Of a stretch of 64,000 nt of DNA, positions 38,276 through 51,148 are shown one piece after another. The notes beneath the pieces were generated by a model. It made no database searches. It saw nothing but the letters and a program-made list of their open reading frames with translations, and was not told the DNA's origin. Position 1 is the first letter of the stretch; the number at the start of each line of letters is the position of its first letter. The stretch is from Hydra vulgaris (taxonomy: Eukaryota > Cnidaria > Hydrozoa > Anthoathecata > Hydridae): assembly GCF_038396675.1 (NCBI RefSeq), contig NC_088926.1, forward strand, positions 14,434,001-14,498,000, given 5' to 3'. Made by a program: the position numbers and the translations under genes.

Positions 38276-39552
38276 GTAGTTAAGTGAAATTTATTAGCGA
38301 TGGTGTGGCAAATCAAAGCAGACTCATTGCTGCTGCATTAAGTTAACTAACAGCAATAAAACATAGTAAAAATTCCTTCTTTAAGTTGTAATATTAACAT
38401 GTGCATTGAGGTTCAGAAAGCAGTTTATTAATCACCATAATTTTTTTTTTTTTAATCACATTTATTATTCAAAAAGGTTACACTTATCTGGTATAATTAA
38501 AGTATAATTTAAAAAGTTAGAGCTGCGAAATTTCTTGGAGGTCAATAAGTTGGATATTTTTTAATGTTTTTCCATTACTGCATGCAAGTAATGAAAAGAC
38601 ATTAAAGATGACACAAAGCACTTAAGACTTATTACAAGAATGGCAGACTAAGTATCTCTGCCATTCTTGTAAAAATTCTTTAGTGCTTTCCAGTTTTGGA
38701 AGCAGTAGTATTAAAGCAACCTTTTTAACTATTTTCAAAACATTTTATAGGCTCATAAATTGTATTCTAATAGACCATGATGATTATTTTTTTATTTTTT
38801 TTTACTAGTGCAGCTAGTACAAAAGTTTTTTTGAAGACAGTAGTGTACTTAACACGAACCAAAAATGGAAATGACTTGAAACTTTCCAAAAATGTGAAAT
38901 AGTATCATAATTTAGTAATGTAATATATATATTGTAAAAGTTCTGGCATTAAAGTTTTTACCTTTTTTAAAAAAGTAACTCTAAGTAGCATGGCAGTTGT
39001 AAGGCTTACTTTTTACCACTTCTGAACAAAACAACTTTGTCAGACATAATGCAGTGAAGCATGGTATTAAAAAAAATCATTTGGTGTATGTATTTTGCAC
39101 ATATTAATGTTATTATATGCTGAGTTTCATAGTTTTTACTTGAGGTTTTACAAGCACTTTTATGTTTTTTTTGTTGTGACAATCGTAACAAAAAATCCAA
39201 TGCTTTAAAACAACAAATATAACAAAACAATCAATGATGTAAAAAAAAATATATATAAATGATTATTAACAACCATGTATATTATGTTTAAAAAAATGCA
39301 ATTTAACATTATCAAAGTTTTCAATTATGGATATGCCATAAGATTTTAAACACTAAACAACAGGACTGTAAATAAGCGTCAAAACACATTTATATGACCC
39401 TTACAACTTTAAAACCATGCTATTGTAAGATAAAATGATTTTTTTAACAACTTTTTTGCTTAAAAGTTTTTTTTAAATAGTTAAAAAAAAGAGTTTTGGT
39501 GTTTAGTATGTGTTTTCATAATTTTTTTGCTTTTTTTTTCTCTTTCTCCATA
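38276..39552. other. Non-coding interval with one hairpin
   Basis: A perfect hairpin TTACAAGAATGGCAGA/TCTGCCATTCTTGTAA lies at about 38631-38671, with further weak pairing outward (CACTTAAG, AGTGC). Otherwise AT-rich with no recognised gene. Short minus-strand frames near 39.1 kb look random. Confidence 0.55.
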
Positions 39553-39574
39553 TTTTTTTTTTTAAACATCTTCG

Positions 39575-39616
39575 CTTCCAACAAGGCTGCAAGCAGCCAC
39601 TAATTAAAGTTGGAAG
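39575..39616 (-). other. LINE 3'-end hairpin
   Basis: Outer stem CTTCCAAC/GTTGGAAG (39575-39582 with 39609-39616) and inner stem GGCTGC/GCAGCC (39585-39590 with 39593-39598). The same double stem occurs in the separate 3' fragment at 37530-37571. Such 3' stem-loops serve as reverse-transcriptase recognition sites in some LINE clades; the role here is inferred. Confidence 0.75.
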
Positions 39617-42480
39617 TTACTGTAAGAGAAAAGATGAAGGTTGTAGAGCAAGATAATGATTGACGGACGATTTAAAAGATTGCAAATTATATGAATCAGG
39701 AAAGCAAGATGAAGGAAGCGAATTCCAAAGAACTGATGTTCGAGGAAAAAAACTAGACAAATAAGCGTTTTTGGAGCACTTAGGAACAGTCACAGAAAAA
39801 GGATGACACTTAATTGAATGACGAGTAACACGAGAATGAATTTTAGTAGATGGCACAAGAGACGCTAGCTCTTTAGAGCAGTGCCCATTATAGTATTTGT
39901 AGAAAAGAGAAAGAGAAGCAACATTACGACGATGTGATAATGGTTGAAGGTTGGCTGCAAGAGCAGGTCCAACTATGTTTACAATGCGTTTTTGCACCTT
40001 GTCTAAAAGAGAAAGGGCATCATTAGTAGATCCGCCCCAGATATGGCAACAGTATTCCATACAAAGCCGGATTTAAGATTTATAGAGATAGAGAATAGAA
40101 TCCAGAGTAAGAAAGTGGCAAGCTCGATAAAGAGATGCAACCTTAGCAGATGCTAATTTTGCAACCGATTTGATATATGGTTTCCAAGAAAGATTGGAAG
40201 TAAGAGTTAATCCTAGAAGATGAAGAGTAGGTGACTCATAGAGTACATCACCGTTCATAAATATAGGAAGATCTAAATTATTGCAATAACGATTGGCTGA
40301 AAAAAGTTGAGTTTTATCTGAATTAAAGTTCACCAGCCACTGTGAGCCCCATGCTGTAGCAGAAGTGAGATCCTTTTCAAGCTCAAATGCCCCCTCCAGC
40401 CAATCAGAGGGTGTTGGTTTCTTATCACGACAAGAATAAATGGTAGTGTCATCAGCAAACAATGCCACCTTAGATGAGAGAATATCTGGAAGATCGTTAA
40501 TGTAAATTAAAAAGAGTATAGGGCCAAGGATAGAACCTTGAGGAACCCCTGAAGTTACAGAATAAGAAGAAGAGTGTTGTCCATCGAGGACAACTTTTAT
40601 GCTACGATTGGAAAGGAAGGATTCAATGATCTTAAAGATGTTGCCGGATACATCATAAGAAGAAAGCTTATGGAGAAGACCAGCATGCCAAACTTTATCA
40701 AACGCTTTTGAAACGTCAAGAGCGATGGCCTTAACCTCTCCACCTTCATCTAATGCATGATAAAACCTGTCAGTTATTACTGTTAGCAAATCAGCTGTAG
40801 AACGAGAAGATCGAAACCCATATTGATGGTCAGAAAGTAAGTTATTAGATTCAAGATGAGAAATTAAGTGTTTGTTAATTAAAGATTCAAAAACCTTGCT
40901 TATGATAGGAAGAAGACTTATGGGACAGTAGTTAGACGAATCAGATCGCTCCCCAGAATTTTTGAAGATAGGGATAATAGATGCGGCTTTCCAGCAGGCC
41001 GGAAAACAAGACTCTGATAAGCACTTGTTGAATAGTTTTGAGAGTATAGACAACAGCTCCGGAGAACACTTCTGCAAGACAATAACAAGTATGTTGTCCG
41101 GGCCACAAGCTGTAGAAGAGTCTAGGCAGGAAATCACTTTAGATACAGATGCTGGAGTGATATGAATGTCAAGCAATGGATCAACCTGTTTGTTGGCAAT
41201 ATCAGGTAGAACGCAATTGTGGAATCAAGAGATGGTATTGATGAAAAGTTTTTAGCAAACAGTTCGGCTTTGTCTTTAGGTGAGGTGACAAAGTCTGAAC
41301 CATACAAGAGAGGTGGAATTATAGATTTGCCCTTATTATTGATATTATTAAAGATTCTCTAGAAGTCACGAGAGCCTAATTTTTGAGATGAGATACGAGA
41401 TTTCATGACCTGAGAATAGCGGGTTTTGGTGTTAGACAAAACCTTTTTACAGTTGTTTCTAGCAGTAACAAACAGACGTCTGTTTTCTGGAGAATTGTTT
41501 TGCTGATAAATATGGAAGTAACGGTTTCAATTGGCAATCGCAGCAGCACAGTGTGAGGAAAACCATGGAGGAGAGTGAGGCTTGACCTGGAATCGTCGAG
41601 AGGGAATAAAAGATTCCATGCCAGCCTGAATCCACGAAGTTATGTAAGAAGCACATTTGTCGACAGGAAGTTGAAAGATTTCTACCCAAGGGCCATCACG
41701 AAGAAAATCACGGAAAGAATCCCAGTCAGCTTTACTGTAGTTGTAAGAGGTTCGATAGTAGGGGTATTCAGGTGATGAAGAAGAATGAGATATTAGTTTT
41801 AAAGAGATCAAACTGTGATCAGAAGCACCTAAGGGTGAATGTGGAGAAACTGAGCACTGACTAGGATCAGAAACAAGACATAAGTCGAGTAGAGAAGGTA
41901 AATGATTAGGGTTGTCAGGAAAGCGAGTTGGAAAGTTGACTATTTGAGTTAGGGATTGAGAAAGGCAAAAGTTGTGGGCTTTAATGCCTGCAGAGTCACT
42001 GACACTAGAGCCAAGCCATTCAGAGTGGTGAGCATTAAAGTCACCGACAACAACTATATTAGCTGATGGATAAAGAGAGAGGGCTTGGTCAATATGATCA
42101 GAAATAACATCAAAAAGAGTACAGTCTTGAGATGAAGGAGATCGATATAGAACAAAGAGAAAGGCAAAAGAGTGAAGTGGTGCTAAACGAAAGCACATGA
42201 AAGAATAGTCTGTGGATTCAAACCTAGTTTCACGACAAACAGGTGAATTCTTACGAATGTAAATGCCCAGGCCAAGCATGTGACTATTGGAGTCTTTACG
42301 AATCAGAGGAAGATAACCATCAACACTAAGATCACAAGATGAGACAGCCGAACTCAAATTAGTCTCACAAAGAGCAAGTAGGTCTGGTGAACTTTGCAAG
42401 AGATAAGACTCAACAGAAGAAAAGTTACTTCGAAGACCACGAATATTAGTGAATGATAGGTTTAGAGAACTTGGTGATGA
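39617..42480 (-). pseudogene. LINE ORF2: endonuclease, RT, C-terminal domain
   Basis: The frame runs from about 42480. LNLSFTNIRGLRSNFSS, SSPDLLALCETNLSS, NIVVVGDFNAHHSEWLGS, LLDLCLVSDP and GASDHSLISL give a complete APE-type endonuclease, including the DFNAHH and SDHSLI boxes. A TGA stop at 41527, another near 41358 and a frameshift near 41220 interrupt the linker. The reverse transcriptase (41176-40073) has SSTACGPDNI, WKAASIIPIFKNSG, LDVSKAFDKVWH, SGVPQGSILGPILFLIYIND and FADDTTIYS, so the catalytic pair is present. A TAA at about 40074 separates it from the C-terminal domain (CCHIWGGSTNDALSLLDKVQKR, PRTSVLWNSLP). Only a handful of lesions. Confidence 0.92.
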
Positions 42481-43260
42481 TGATGGTTTTTTGTGTTTTT
42501 TAGTTTTTGGTACTTTATTGACTAGTTTTTGGTACTTTATTGAATTTATTAACTTGACTCAAAGCATAGATAGTACTCAGAACACCGTTTAATAGCCCAA
42601 GCAATTGCCTCATTACTACTAATAAACCCTAAGCCGTAACAAAGAGCTCCAAATGTGGCCTCCGCAATGCACACCAAAAGTACAAACAGGGACACCATCC
42701 ATGCGCAACATGGCACTGTTAATACTTTGATATTTTTCAGCTGTTGATGGAATCAGCCTCTCTGAGAGCTACCACAGAGTTCGGGAAACCTGATTACCAG
42801 CCGGCCTCAGAACCATAAAACTGAATTTTAGAGCTGTACCCTCATAAGGAGATAATAAATGAGTTGCCTAGTAATAAAAACAGTGACACAAGCAAACCCA
42901 TGCATTGAGTCAAGAAGATCCAGCATTCAACATCCTAAACTGGAAACAATGTATAATAAATATATCTGCGCCAGCCTAATAGATGCGAGGCTGGTCAACA
43001 GACATAATCTGTTTACTTTTTCTTGTAGGAGGCCTTCTACAAGACAGTTGCTGGGTGCATTTAACATCTGCCCAAGATGAGTATTTTTATCGAGACACCA
43101 TCTCTAGCCTTTACTCAACCAAGAGCCCTAAGGCAGGGGGTGTTTTATATCGGAGTTGGCATCTCCTAGCCTTTGCCTAAAAAGGCGTATCCTACAAGGC
43201 AGCAGGACATGAAGCAGATTGTACTGGGTTAAATGTTACCAGTAGCAGGATAACCTGATC
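42481..43260 (-). other. LINE 5' untranslated region
   Basis: About 780 bp upstream of the endonuclease frame, more GC-balanced than the window. It includes a local duplication TAAAGTACCAAAAACT twice near 42500-42540 and an inverted pair AGGAGGCCTTCTAC/GTAGAAGGCCTCCT near 43025-43040. It contains no convincing ORF1. It may carry the internal promoter, which is inference. Confidence 0.6.
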
Positions 43261-43266
43261 TGACAA

Positions 43267-44421
<1,155 letters not shown>

Positions 44422-44728
44422 GGATATGACTTTTTAATTTTTTTTCAAATAAAATGTTTCCTGTATCATAAATCGATGAACTTTTACCTAAAATCATGAA
44501 AAAAGGCCCAAATAGCTTTCTGCAACAAAAAAAGGTCACCCCCAAAATAAAAATTTGATTTACCATTTTTATACATTCATTTTTGACCGATGTTTTAATC
44601 TTAAGCTTAATTCTCAGCTTAATTCTATTTATTTCATTATTTTGTTATGAATTTATAAATATAACGCCACACGTTACCATGGCAACGAAACGGCCGTGTG
44701 CCGGCAAATACTTGGAATTGTTATGTGA

Positions 44729-44829
44729 TGACGTCATTGTGTTACCACGGTGATATAGACGACTGTAACAGACTGTAGAAGATTATAGAACTTAGTAGAA
44801 CATTCTGGAAAATCTAAATAATTATATAA
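44729..44829 (+). promoter_or_regulatory. Putative promoter: CRE and TATA box of copy B
   Basis: TGACGTCA at 44729-44736 and TATATAA at 44823-44829, identical in spacing to copy A. The ATG follows at 45126 after a leader with two GACTGGATTATCGAACT words and the hairpin ACGACTTTA/TAAAGTCGT. Confidence 0.6.
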
Positions 44830-45125
44830 GCGAGCTGCTGTCAGAGCTCAGTGTTGATAATGTCAATAGTTCTATGAAGTACTCTGCGTGTAACTGAGCT
44901 AATAAGGAACTACTGTAGCGAACTAAAGACGCTGTAAGTGTACGAAGTATAAGTAGTTGTAGCATTATCGTTAGGATACGGACTGGATTATCGAACTGTT
45001 ATCAACATTGACTGGATTATCGAACTATAATTGGATTACTATACAGTTAAAGTATTTTATTAATTAAACGACTTTATTAAACGGATATTTACGCTCAACT
45101 ATCCGTAAAGTCGTAACAATATTAT

Positions 45126-46925
45126 ATGATGTCTCACAAGAAAAGTCATACCACAGTAACAAAGAACAAGAAGACTTGGACTAAAAATTTGGTGAGATTT
45201 CAAGAGTCACACAGAAGAAGAGGAAGCGTGGCTGTAGAAGAACATTCACTCGATGAAAAATCCAGAATACCACTTCAATTGCAGATCGTAGGAAGATACC
45301 AGTTTCTCGGAGCATATGTTAAAGGAAGAAAAGAACGAATAGACCAAATTTCTAAGGAAATTACAAAATTGTGGGACAATAAACTGAATTTTCCACGTGT
45401 GTCTGATCAAGTGATAAGAGCAAAGCTTATGAAGGTGCTGAAGGTCTATGATGAATGTGTCAAGCGTGGAAAATATGATGTTCTCAATGCATTATTTGAC
45501 ATCACGAAAGTGAATGGCCAGTGGTTATCCTCGGAAGATAAACGTCTATACCACCTACAAAAAGAAAGTAAAGGACAGGTGGGGTACTCAACAGGACAAG
45601 TGGCAAGTAAAGAAACCATTCACCCTTCCAAGAGAAGGAAAGTCCAGTCTGGAACAGCAATACCTTCCACATCACAAGTCCTGTCTACCACAGACAGTGG
45701 TACTGAATCTGAAAACTGCAAAAGTAAGAGTGAAGATGATGAAGACGACGACGGTGATAAAGACGATGATGAGGACACTCAGAAAAAAACTAGAAAGCAC
45801 TACAAAAGTAAATTTGCTGTAAGTATGGTTACATCAAGTGGAGTTTCCACAAAGAAAGCTGCTAAAATATGCAATGTATTATCACAACAAGGTATTGATA
45901 TTCCAACTCCAAGTCAATCAGCAATTTACAAGTCCATATTCAAAGAGGCAGGTAAATTAAAAAAAGAAATGATACAACAACTTAAAATGGAACAGTGGTC
46001 CTTACACTTTGACGGCAAACGAATAGATGATAAGGAATATCAGGTAGTTGTACTTCAGAATGAAAGAACTGACGTGAAACTTGATGCACTGCGTTTAAAA
46101 GATGGCAAAGCTGAAACTGTTGCTGAAAAAATTGCCAAACTTATTGATGAATACAATTTGTGGAATTCAATTAAGATGATCATTACTGATACAACAAACG
46201 TCAATACTGGGAAGAGAAATGGAGTTGTTGTGAAGTTGCAACGTATGTTTAAATTAAAGGGTGTCACAATACCACAATTTATCGGTTGTCAGCATCACGT
46301 ACTAGACAGGATTCTCCGTCTGGTGATGGACGAAGAACTTGGGGGTGTTACCAAATCTCCAAACATTGAATACCCATTTGTGTCTGAACTGTTGAATAAG
46401 TATGATGAACTGAAGGATAAGTTTGTGAATGGAACTGTAGAAATTCTTGATAAATCAGGGTGGAGAGACGATATGAAGTTTTTGTACCATTTAACAAGAG
46501 TGTTTAGGTTCTATGAAGAACAAAGAAAGTTCCCTCTGATTCACTTTCAGAACATTTCTAATATGAGCAATGCCAGATGGAACTCAAGAGCCATTCTCGC
46601 CATTCTGGCGTTCATTCTTATGCCTGAAGCGAGAAAGAATTTGGAGAAGGTTTGCAGGTTCATTTCATATGAGTGGGCAGAACATTGGTTTAGTAGTCAA
46701 AAGTACAATGACAATGACTTCAAGAATTTATCTGATGTATTGAAGCCTTACAAAAAGGCATTGCAGTCATTCAAAAATCACTGGAAGAAAGAGCCATCCG
46801 TCATCGACATACCACGAAGTAATCAGATAGCTGAACGTGCAATCAAGGTGATGCAAGACCTGTATGCTTCCTGCAGAAAGAAAGACAAACTGCAACTTCG
46901 ATTCATTCTAAGTAATAAGCGCTAG
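45126..46925 (+). CDS. Transposase of the TTAGGG-ended family (599 aa), intact
   Basis: Predicted nuclear transposase acting on the 18-bp ends of its own element. Residues 1-35 are Lys/Arg-rich. About 45-130 form a conserved helical domain, possibly DNA-binding. 200-218 is an Asp/Glu-rich linker. The catalytic part follows: HFDGK (Asp near 295), TDTTNVNTG (Asp near 355), GCQHHVLDRI (C-x-HH near 388), SNARWNSRA (near 482) and NQIAER (Glu near 570). The order Asp, Asp, C-x-H, Glu is that of RNase-H-fold DDE transposases such as hAT, P and Kolobok, but the surrounding text is not typical of any of these. The spliced gene at 55.5-58.1 kb shares the same motifs. Either of two adjacent ATGs could start it. 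Superfamily unassigned; confidence in transposase function is high from the flanking ends. Confidence 0.88.
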   Translation: MMSHKKSHTTVTKNKKTWTKNLVRFQESHRRRGSVAVEEHSLDEKSRIPLQLQIVGRYQFLGAYVKGRKERIDQISKEITKLWDNKLNFPRVSDQVIRAKLMKVLKVYDECVKRGKYDVLNALFDITKVNGQWLSSEDKRLYHLQKESKGQVGYSTGQVASKETIHPSKRRKVQSGTAIPSTSQVLSTTDSGTESENCKSKSEDDEDDDGDKDDDEDTQKKTRKHYKSKFAVSMVTSSGVSTKKAAKICNVLSQQGIDIPTPSQSAIYKSIFKEAGKLKKEMIQQLKMEQWSLHFDGKRIDDKEYQVVVLQNERTDVKLDALRLKDGKAETVAEKIAKLIDEYNLWNSIKMIITDTTNVNTGKRNGVVVKLQRMFKLKGVTIPQFIGCQHHVLDRILRLVMDEELGGVTKSPNIEYPFVSELLNKYDELKDKFVNGTVEILDKSGWRDDMKFLYHLTRVFRFYEEQRKFPLIHFQNISNMSNARWNSRAILAILAFILMPEARKNLEKVCRFISYEWAEHWFSSQKYNDNDFKNLSDVLKPYKKALQSFKNHWKKEPSVIDIPRSNQIAERAIKVMQDLYASCRKKDKLQLRFILSNKR

Positions 46926-47060
46926 ACTCTTTATGAGACGTGAGCATCATGTGACCCATGTACTAAACACAGTAGGCCTATAGACACAGACAGTTATGTA
47001 TATTGTTGTACTAGACGCTTTGATACTGTTAATTTTGTAATACTTGTATAATTATATATC

Positions 47061-47107
47061 ACATGTACTGTGATATAACATGTTTTTTGTTATATCACAG
47101 TACATGT
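47061..47107 (+). terminator. Perfect 20-bp hairpin in copy B 3' region
   Basis: ACATGTACTGTGATATAACA (47061-47080), a seven-base loop TGTTTTT, and the exact complement. Copy A keeps the right arm (TGTTATATCACAGTACATGT region near 10973) but lacks 14 bases of the left arm. AATAAATAAAATAA follows, a likely polyadenylation signal. The hairpin may be a processing signal or a slip product; I cannot tell which. Confidence 0.5.
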
Positions 47108-47365
47108 TGCATAAATAAATAAAATAACAACAGGAGTATGACTCTTACAACATCTTCAGCCTTTAATATTCATTTACTGTACAAAAGTGTACCTATTGAA
47201 AATTCGATTTTTTGGTTTTGGGGTGACCTTTTTTCAAAATATGTCAAAATGAAACATCTATTCGTTCTTTTTACATAAAAGTTCATTGAATTACGATACA
47301 GGCCTAGTAGGTTGCAAAAAAGTCATATCCCTAATATATATATATATATACATTTGACTTCAATA

Positions 47366-47880
47366 AAAAAATAGTGTTATTACTTTTATAATGCACTTAG
47401 AATTTTTAAAGTTCATTCTTAGTACAAACAACAAACTTTAATCAAAGCAGAAAAGCATCTAGAAAAAATAAAGTGGATATTTAAATATTTTAAAAACTTC
47501 AGGAACTTTTACAAATACACTTAAACAACATTATAAAAATGTACTTTATAAAAAGTTTAGCATTATGAAAAAAGTTACTAGTAGTCTGTAAAAATCCACA
47601 TTAATTTTAAAATCAACTAATGAAAGTTTTTATTGGTTGATTTTAAAATTAACGCACGTTTATACAGACCATTAGTAACGTTTTTTCATAATGTTAAACA
47701 TTTTATACAGTACTTTTATAAAGTTGTTTAATTTCCTTCACAAGTTATAAATATTATTTGAATATCTCTATTTTTCTAGATGTTTTTCTACTTCAATTAA
47801 AATTTGGGATTACTTTTGTTATTTGAACAAAGAATGATTTATAAAAGTTATAAATGTGATATAAAAGTAATAACATATTA
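47366..47880. repeat. Foldback MITE (~510 bp)
   Basis: Ends AGTGTTATTACTTTTATAA (left) and TTATATCACATTTATAACTT-like complement with AAAAGTAATAACA (right). Long arms pair through AAAGTGGATATTTAAATA and AAAAATCCACATTAATTTTA, and meet near 47625 at AAAATCAACTAATGAAAG/TTTTTATTGGTTGATTTT. A further copy of the left end (TAGTGTTATTACTTTTATAA) follows at 47880-47900. No coding capacity. Confidence 0.82.
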
Positions 47881-47900
47881 TAGTGTTATTACTTTTATAA

Positions 47901-49784
47901 AACAATTAGTTACTAGAGTGTTATTTCTTTTGTAGTTGTAAGTTTATTGTTTTATTTTTTATAACTTTTTCGTTATTAAATTTATGTTGATTTGAAAACA
48001 AAGAACAGGGTTTTTACATTAACCAAAATTTTGAAGACCAGATTTTTTTCCGGATTTTGCATTTCTCGATCACTTAATTAGTAAGGAGTAAGGAGCTTTG
48101 CATTAGTATAAAACTGTATCTTTTGTACATTATTTTGTAATTATTTCTATAAGAAAGTATATGTAAGTATTATCTTATACTATTCTCATTTGGAAGGGTT
48201 TAAAGTAACATAAGTTAATGTTATAATTTACAGCTTAAGTTATAATTTAAAGTTGACGTGTAATGAGCAAGTAAAATTTAATACTGCTACGACATTATTT
48301 CTAGTAATTGTTTTTACTTAAAATGATACTCAAAATAGTAAAAGTAAAAGTGCAAATATTACTATATTTTAACCACTTTTTACTAATTTAATTAAATTTT
48401 ACCAAATTAATTTAACATTCTGACGATATAACACGTTTTATTTTTAAAGAGTATTCAATTTTTATTGTAAAAAGCTATAAAACAACAGTAAAACAAACTG
48501 TGCAGTTGTTTTATTGATATGAAGAGCTTGTCTTAATATAAAACAACTTCGTAACATTGTTTTATTGCTGTTTTATACAGTTCTGTTTAATTAAATAATA
48601 AAATTATTAATATAATAATATAATAAAAACATTAATAAAATTTTATTTGAACAGAGCTAAAATAATTAATTTTTTTTAATTTAAATTTTTATAATTTTGT
48701 TTTTTTTTTAATGTTTGTAATACTAACTCGTTTAATGTTTACTATAGAATATTTCTGCTTTTAAAATTATTTTCAAGAAACAAAAAATAATAATGTCTTT
48801 ACAAAAAAATATTTAACTAATCAAAATGTTTACGATTTAAATAAAACTTTCTTTCTCACTTGCATTATCTTCTGAATCTTATATTATTACTGTAGCTAGA
48901 TCTGTTTGACTTACAGGAATGATCCTCGCTATGCCACTTGGTATTACAGGTGTCGCTGCAATTAAATTTATAGTTATTGTCGACAAGCATTAAAATTCTT
49001 TTAAATTCGAGTTTCAAATTTCAAGTTTTAAATTTCAATTTTAGAAGAGGATTTTAGAGGAGCTTCTCTAAAATCCTAAACTCCTCTTTTTTAAAAACCT
49101 CCTCTAAAATCCTTATTATCCTTTAAAAAGTTAAAAATTTGATCAAATCTCCTCTTTAACTCAACTTTTTTTTTTTTTTTTTGATGGTGGTATAATGTTC
49201 AAAATACCCATTCCTAGTCTGCAAAACTGGTTAACACCTTATAATGTATTGGGTTATAAAAAATTGCTTTAACCTATCCATGCTATTTAACATAAAAAAT
49301 GACATTATTGACCCCTACCAAACCTGTATGTATAGAAATATGGGCATCAAACCTAAAAAAAAAAAATCCTATAAAATCATCTATTTTTATTTAAAATTTT
49401 GTAGTTTTGCAAAAAAATCCTCTTAATTAAATGCAAAATCTCCTCCAAAATCCTCTAATATCCTCTCTTTTTTATGAAAATTTTATGTGGGCACCTTGAT
49501 TTAGCTGTATCTCAAACCATAATTGAGCGTCATTTGAATGATGGCACAAAATTTAGTGGTATTTAAATGAAATAAAATGTTTTAATGAAACTGTCATAGT
49601 TAAAATTAAAAAATAAAAATTCAGAATAATGAACTTTATAAGCTAAATTTTGTTAACCTTTAAATAACTTAATAGAAATTAGAAATAAAATGCTGATAGT
49701 CTATCATGGAGATCCTCCTGATAGTCTATCATGGAGAACAGATTATTAAATTATGAATAAATAATGATAAAAGGAATAACTTTT
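47901..49784. other. Non-coding interval with small palindromes
   Basis: 48474-48585 is a palindrome (CTATAAAACAACAGTAAAAC against GTTTTATTGCTGTTTTATAC). 49046-49076 pairs GAGGATTTTAGAG with CTCTAAAATCCT, and CCTCTAAAATCC recurs near 49100 and 49440-49460. GATAGTCTATCATGGAGA is duplicated at 49696/49720. No gene recognised. Confidence 0.55.
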
Positions 49785-50040
49785 GCAGCAGTGGTGAAGC
49801 AGTAGATCTTTTTTTTTTTTAAGAGAGACTGAGTTCAAACCACACCACACTCAAACTATGCTCAACTTTTTTCTCTTTGCAACTCCCTCCTCATCTCCTC
49901 CTCTTTTGCAACTCCCTTGTTAATGAGGTTTTTTGTTTTAGAGTTATAGCTGAGAGAGGGTTGTAGCAACATTAAAAACAAAGAAAACAACCAGTTAGTA
50001 GCTTCCTTTACTCTTTTTGCTTTTGGGTGAAGAATGTATG
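49785..50040 (+). mobile_element. tRNA-derived SINE-like copy 1
   Basis: GTGGTGAAGCAGTAGATC resembles a degenerate A box, and GAGACTGAGTTCAAACC contains a B-box-like GTTCAAACC about 45 bp later, after a T run. The body (CAACTCCCTTGTTAATGAGG, GAGTTATAGCTGAGAGAGGG, TTGTAGCAAC, CTTTTTGCTTTTGGGTGAAG) is homologous to the body of the copy at 51350-51540. It probably has no intact tRNA fold. Confidence 0.6.
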
Positions 50041-51016
50041 AAAAATAAATTTAACAAATGAAAAACGAATTCAGAAAGTCTTTTTTGTAATACCTTAAAA
50101 TTTCTTAAAATAAAAAAATTTAATTGTTTAAAATATAAAATTCACAATGCAATTTATAGTAATATGGAAGGTATGTAAATAGTTATTTTTTTTTAGGCTG
50201 TAACAAGTATTGATGATTTTGAAACTTGCATATCTATACTTGAACCGAATGATTGGGATTTAAACGTATGTTATTCAAAGTTTTTGTTTTGTTTAATTTT
50301 TTCAAGAAGCATGAAAAAAGTTTTGGTGTCATTAGTTAGCTTTGCTAATTATTGACTTAATTATTTTTAAATGATATATATACCAAATACTTTTTGTATA
50401 AGACAAGATTGTTTTTTTGTAAAAAAATGAACATTAAAAACAAGATGGCTTTTAAATGCATTGAACATCAAGCTAACTTGGCGTGTCTATTATCTCCATA
50501 TGAAAATAATAGACATTCTTTGGCTGTCCATCTTCATACTATCTATATAAAAATGGACAGCCAGAGCATTTTATTTGACTGATGACTTCTTTCTTCATAA
50601 TAAAAAATTTAACTTCAGGCCAACACATAGTGTACTTGAGCTTGCTGATCTGCTGTTGGAAACTTACTAGACCATGGAAGAATTACACAAAATTTTTTCG
50701 AATTTGTAATGAAATTGGAATCGCTAGAAATAAGAAAGTCATTGTTAATTTCATGTTTATATTTAGTAAAACTTATCATACAATAATGAAAAATCTTTAC
50801 AGGCGTTTGCACATCAAGTGATTTGAGCAGCTCAAGATTGCAAATTTAAGCCTTCAGAGAGAGATTTAATGATAGAGCTATTCTGCATAACATTTTTCGG
50901 AGAGATAATGCGTTGAGTTTGACGACTGTGTGAAGACTGCATCCATAATTGCTTAAACTAGATTAAGGAAGAAGTAAATGCAAGTTTCTGGACAACTGCA
51001 AATGAAGTAACATGAA
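50041..51016. other. Decayed interval, possibly retrotransposon
   Basis: Weak protein-like pieces (for example THSVLELADLLLE near 50620 in one frame) precede the zinc-knuckle frame at 51017. Stops are frequent and no family can be named. It may be the decayed gag region of the element whose pieces lie at 51017 and 51835. A local inverted pair AATAGACATTCTTTGGCTGTCC/GGACAGCC lies at 50507-50565. Confidence 0.35.
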
Positions 51017-51148
51017 ATGAAGTCATATACAAAGAAAGACAAGTGGTGTTACAACTGTGAATCATTTACTCACTTTATATGTGAATGTACTTCTTTATGT
51101 AAGAAATGCTCCCATAAACATACTGTAAAAGACTATTACAAACATTAA
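51017..51148 (+). pseudogene. Zinc-knuckle (CCHC) fragment, gag-like
   Basis: A 43-codon frame containing WCYNCESFTHFICEC, which fits C-x2-C-x4-H-x4-C exactly, followed by CKKCSHKHTV, a degenerate second knuckle. Such paired knuckles are typical of nucleocapsid-like regions of retrotransposons. The frame is short and isolated between stops. Confidence 0.55.

Larger units (their letters stand above)
39553..43260 (-). mobile_element. Near full-length LINE (jockey/CR1-like), 3.7 kb
   Basis: Read on the minus strand: about 780 bp of GC-richer 5' region (43260-42480), an ORF2 region with endonuclease and reverse transcriptase (42480-39617), a short 3' UTR ending in a hairpin, and an A-rich tail at 39553-39565. 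The 5' side abuts a TA/CA microsatellite. Its higher GC content and near-intact frame mark it as one of the youngest LINEs in the window. Confidence 0.9.

Noticed and set aside
41575..41775. Plus-strand frame over the LINE endonuclease
   Set aside because: Antisense shadow of a clear endonuclease domain.
42859..43180. Plus-strand frames over the LINE 5' region
   Set aside because: Opposite to the LINE direction, with no recognisable domain.
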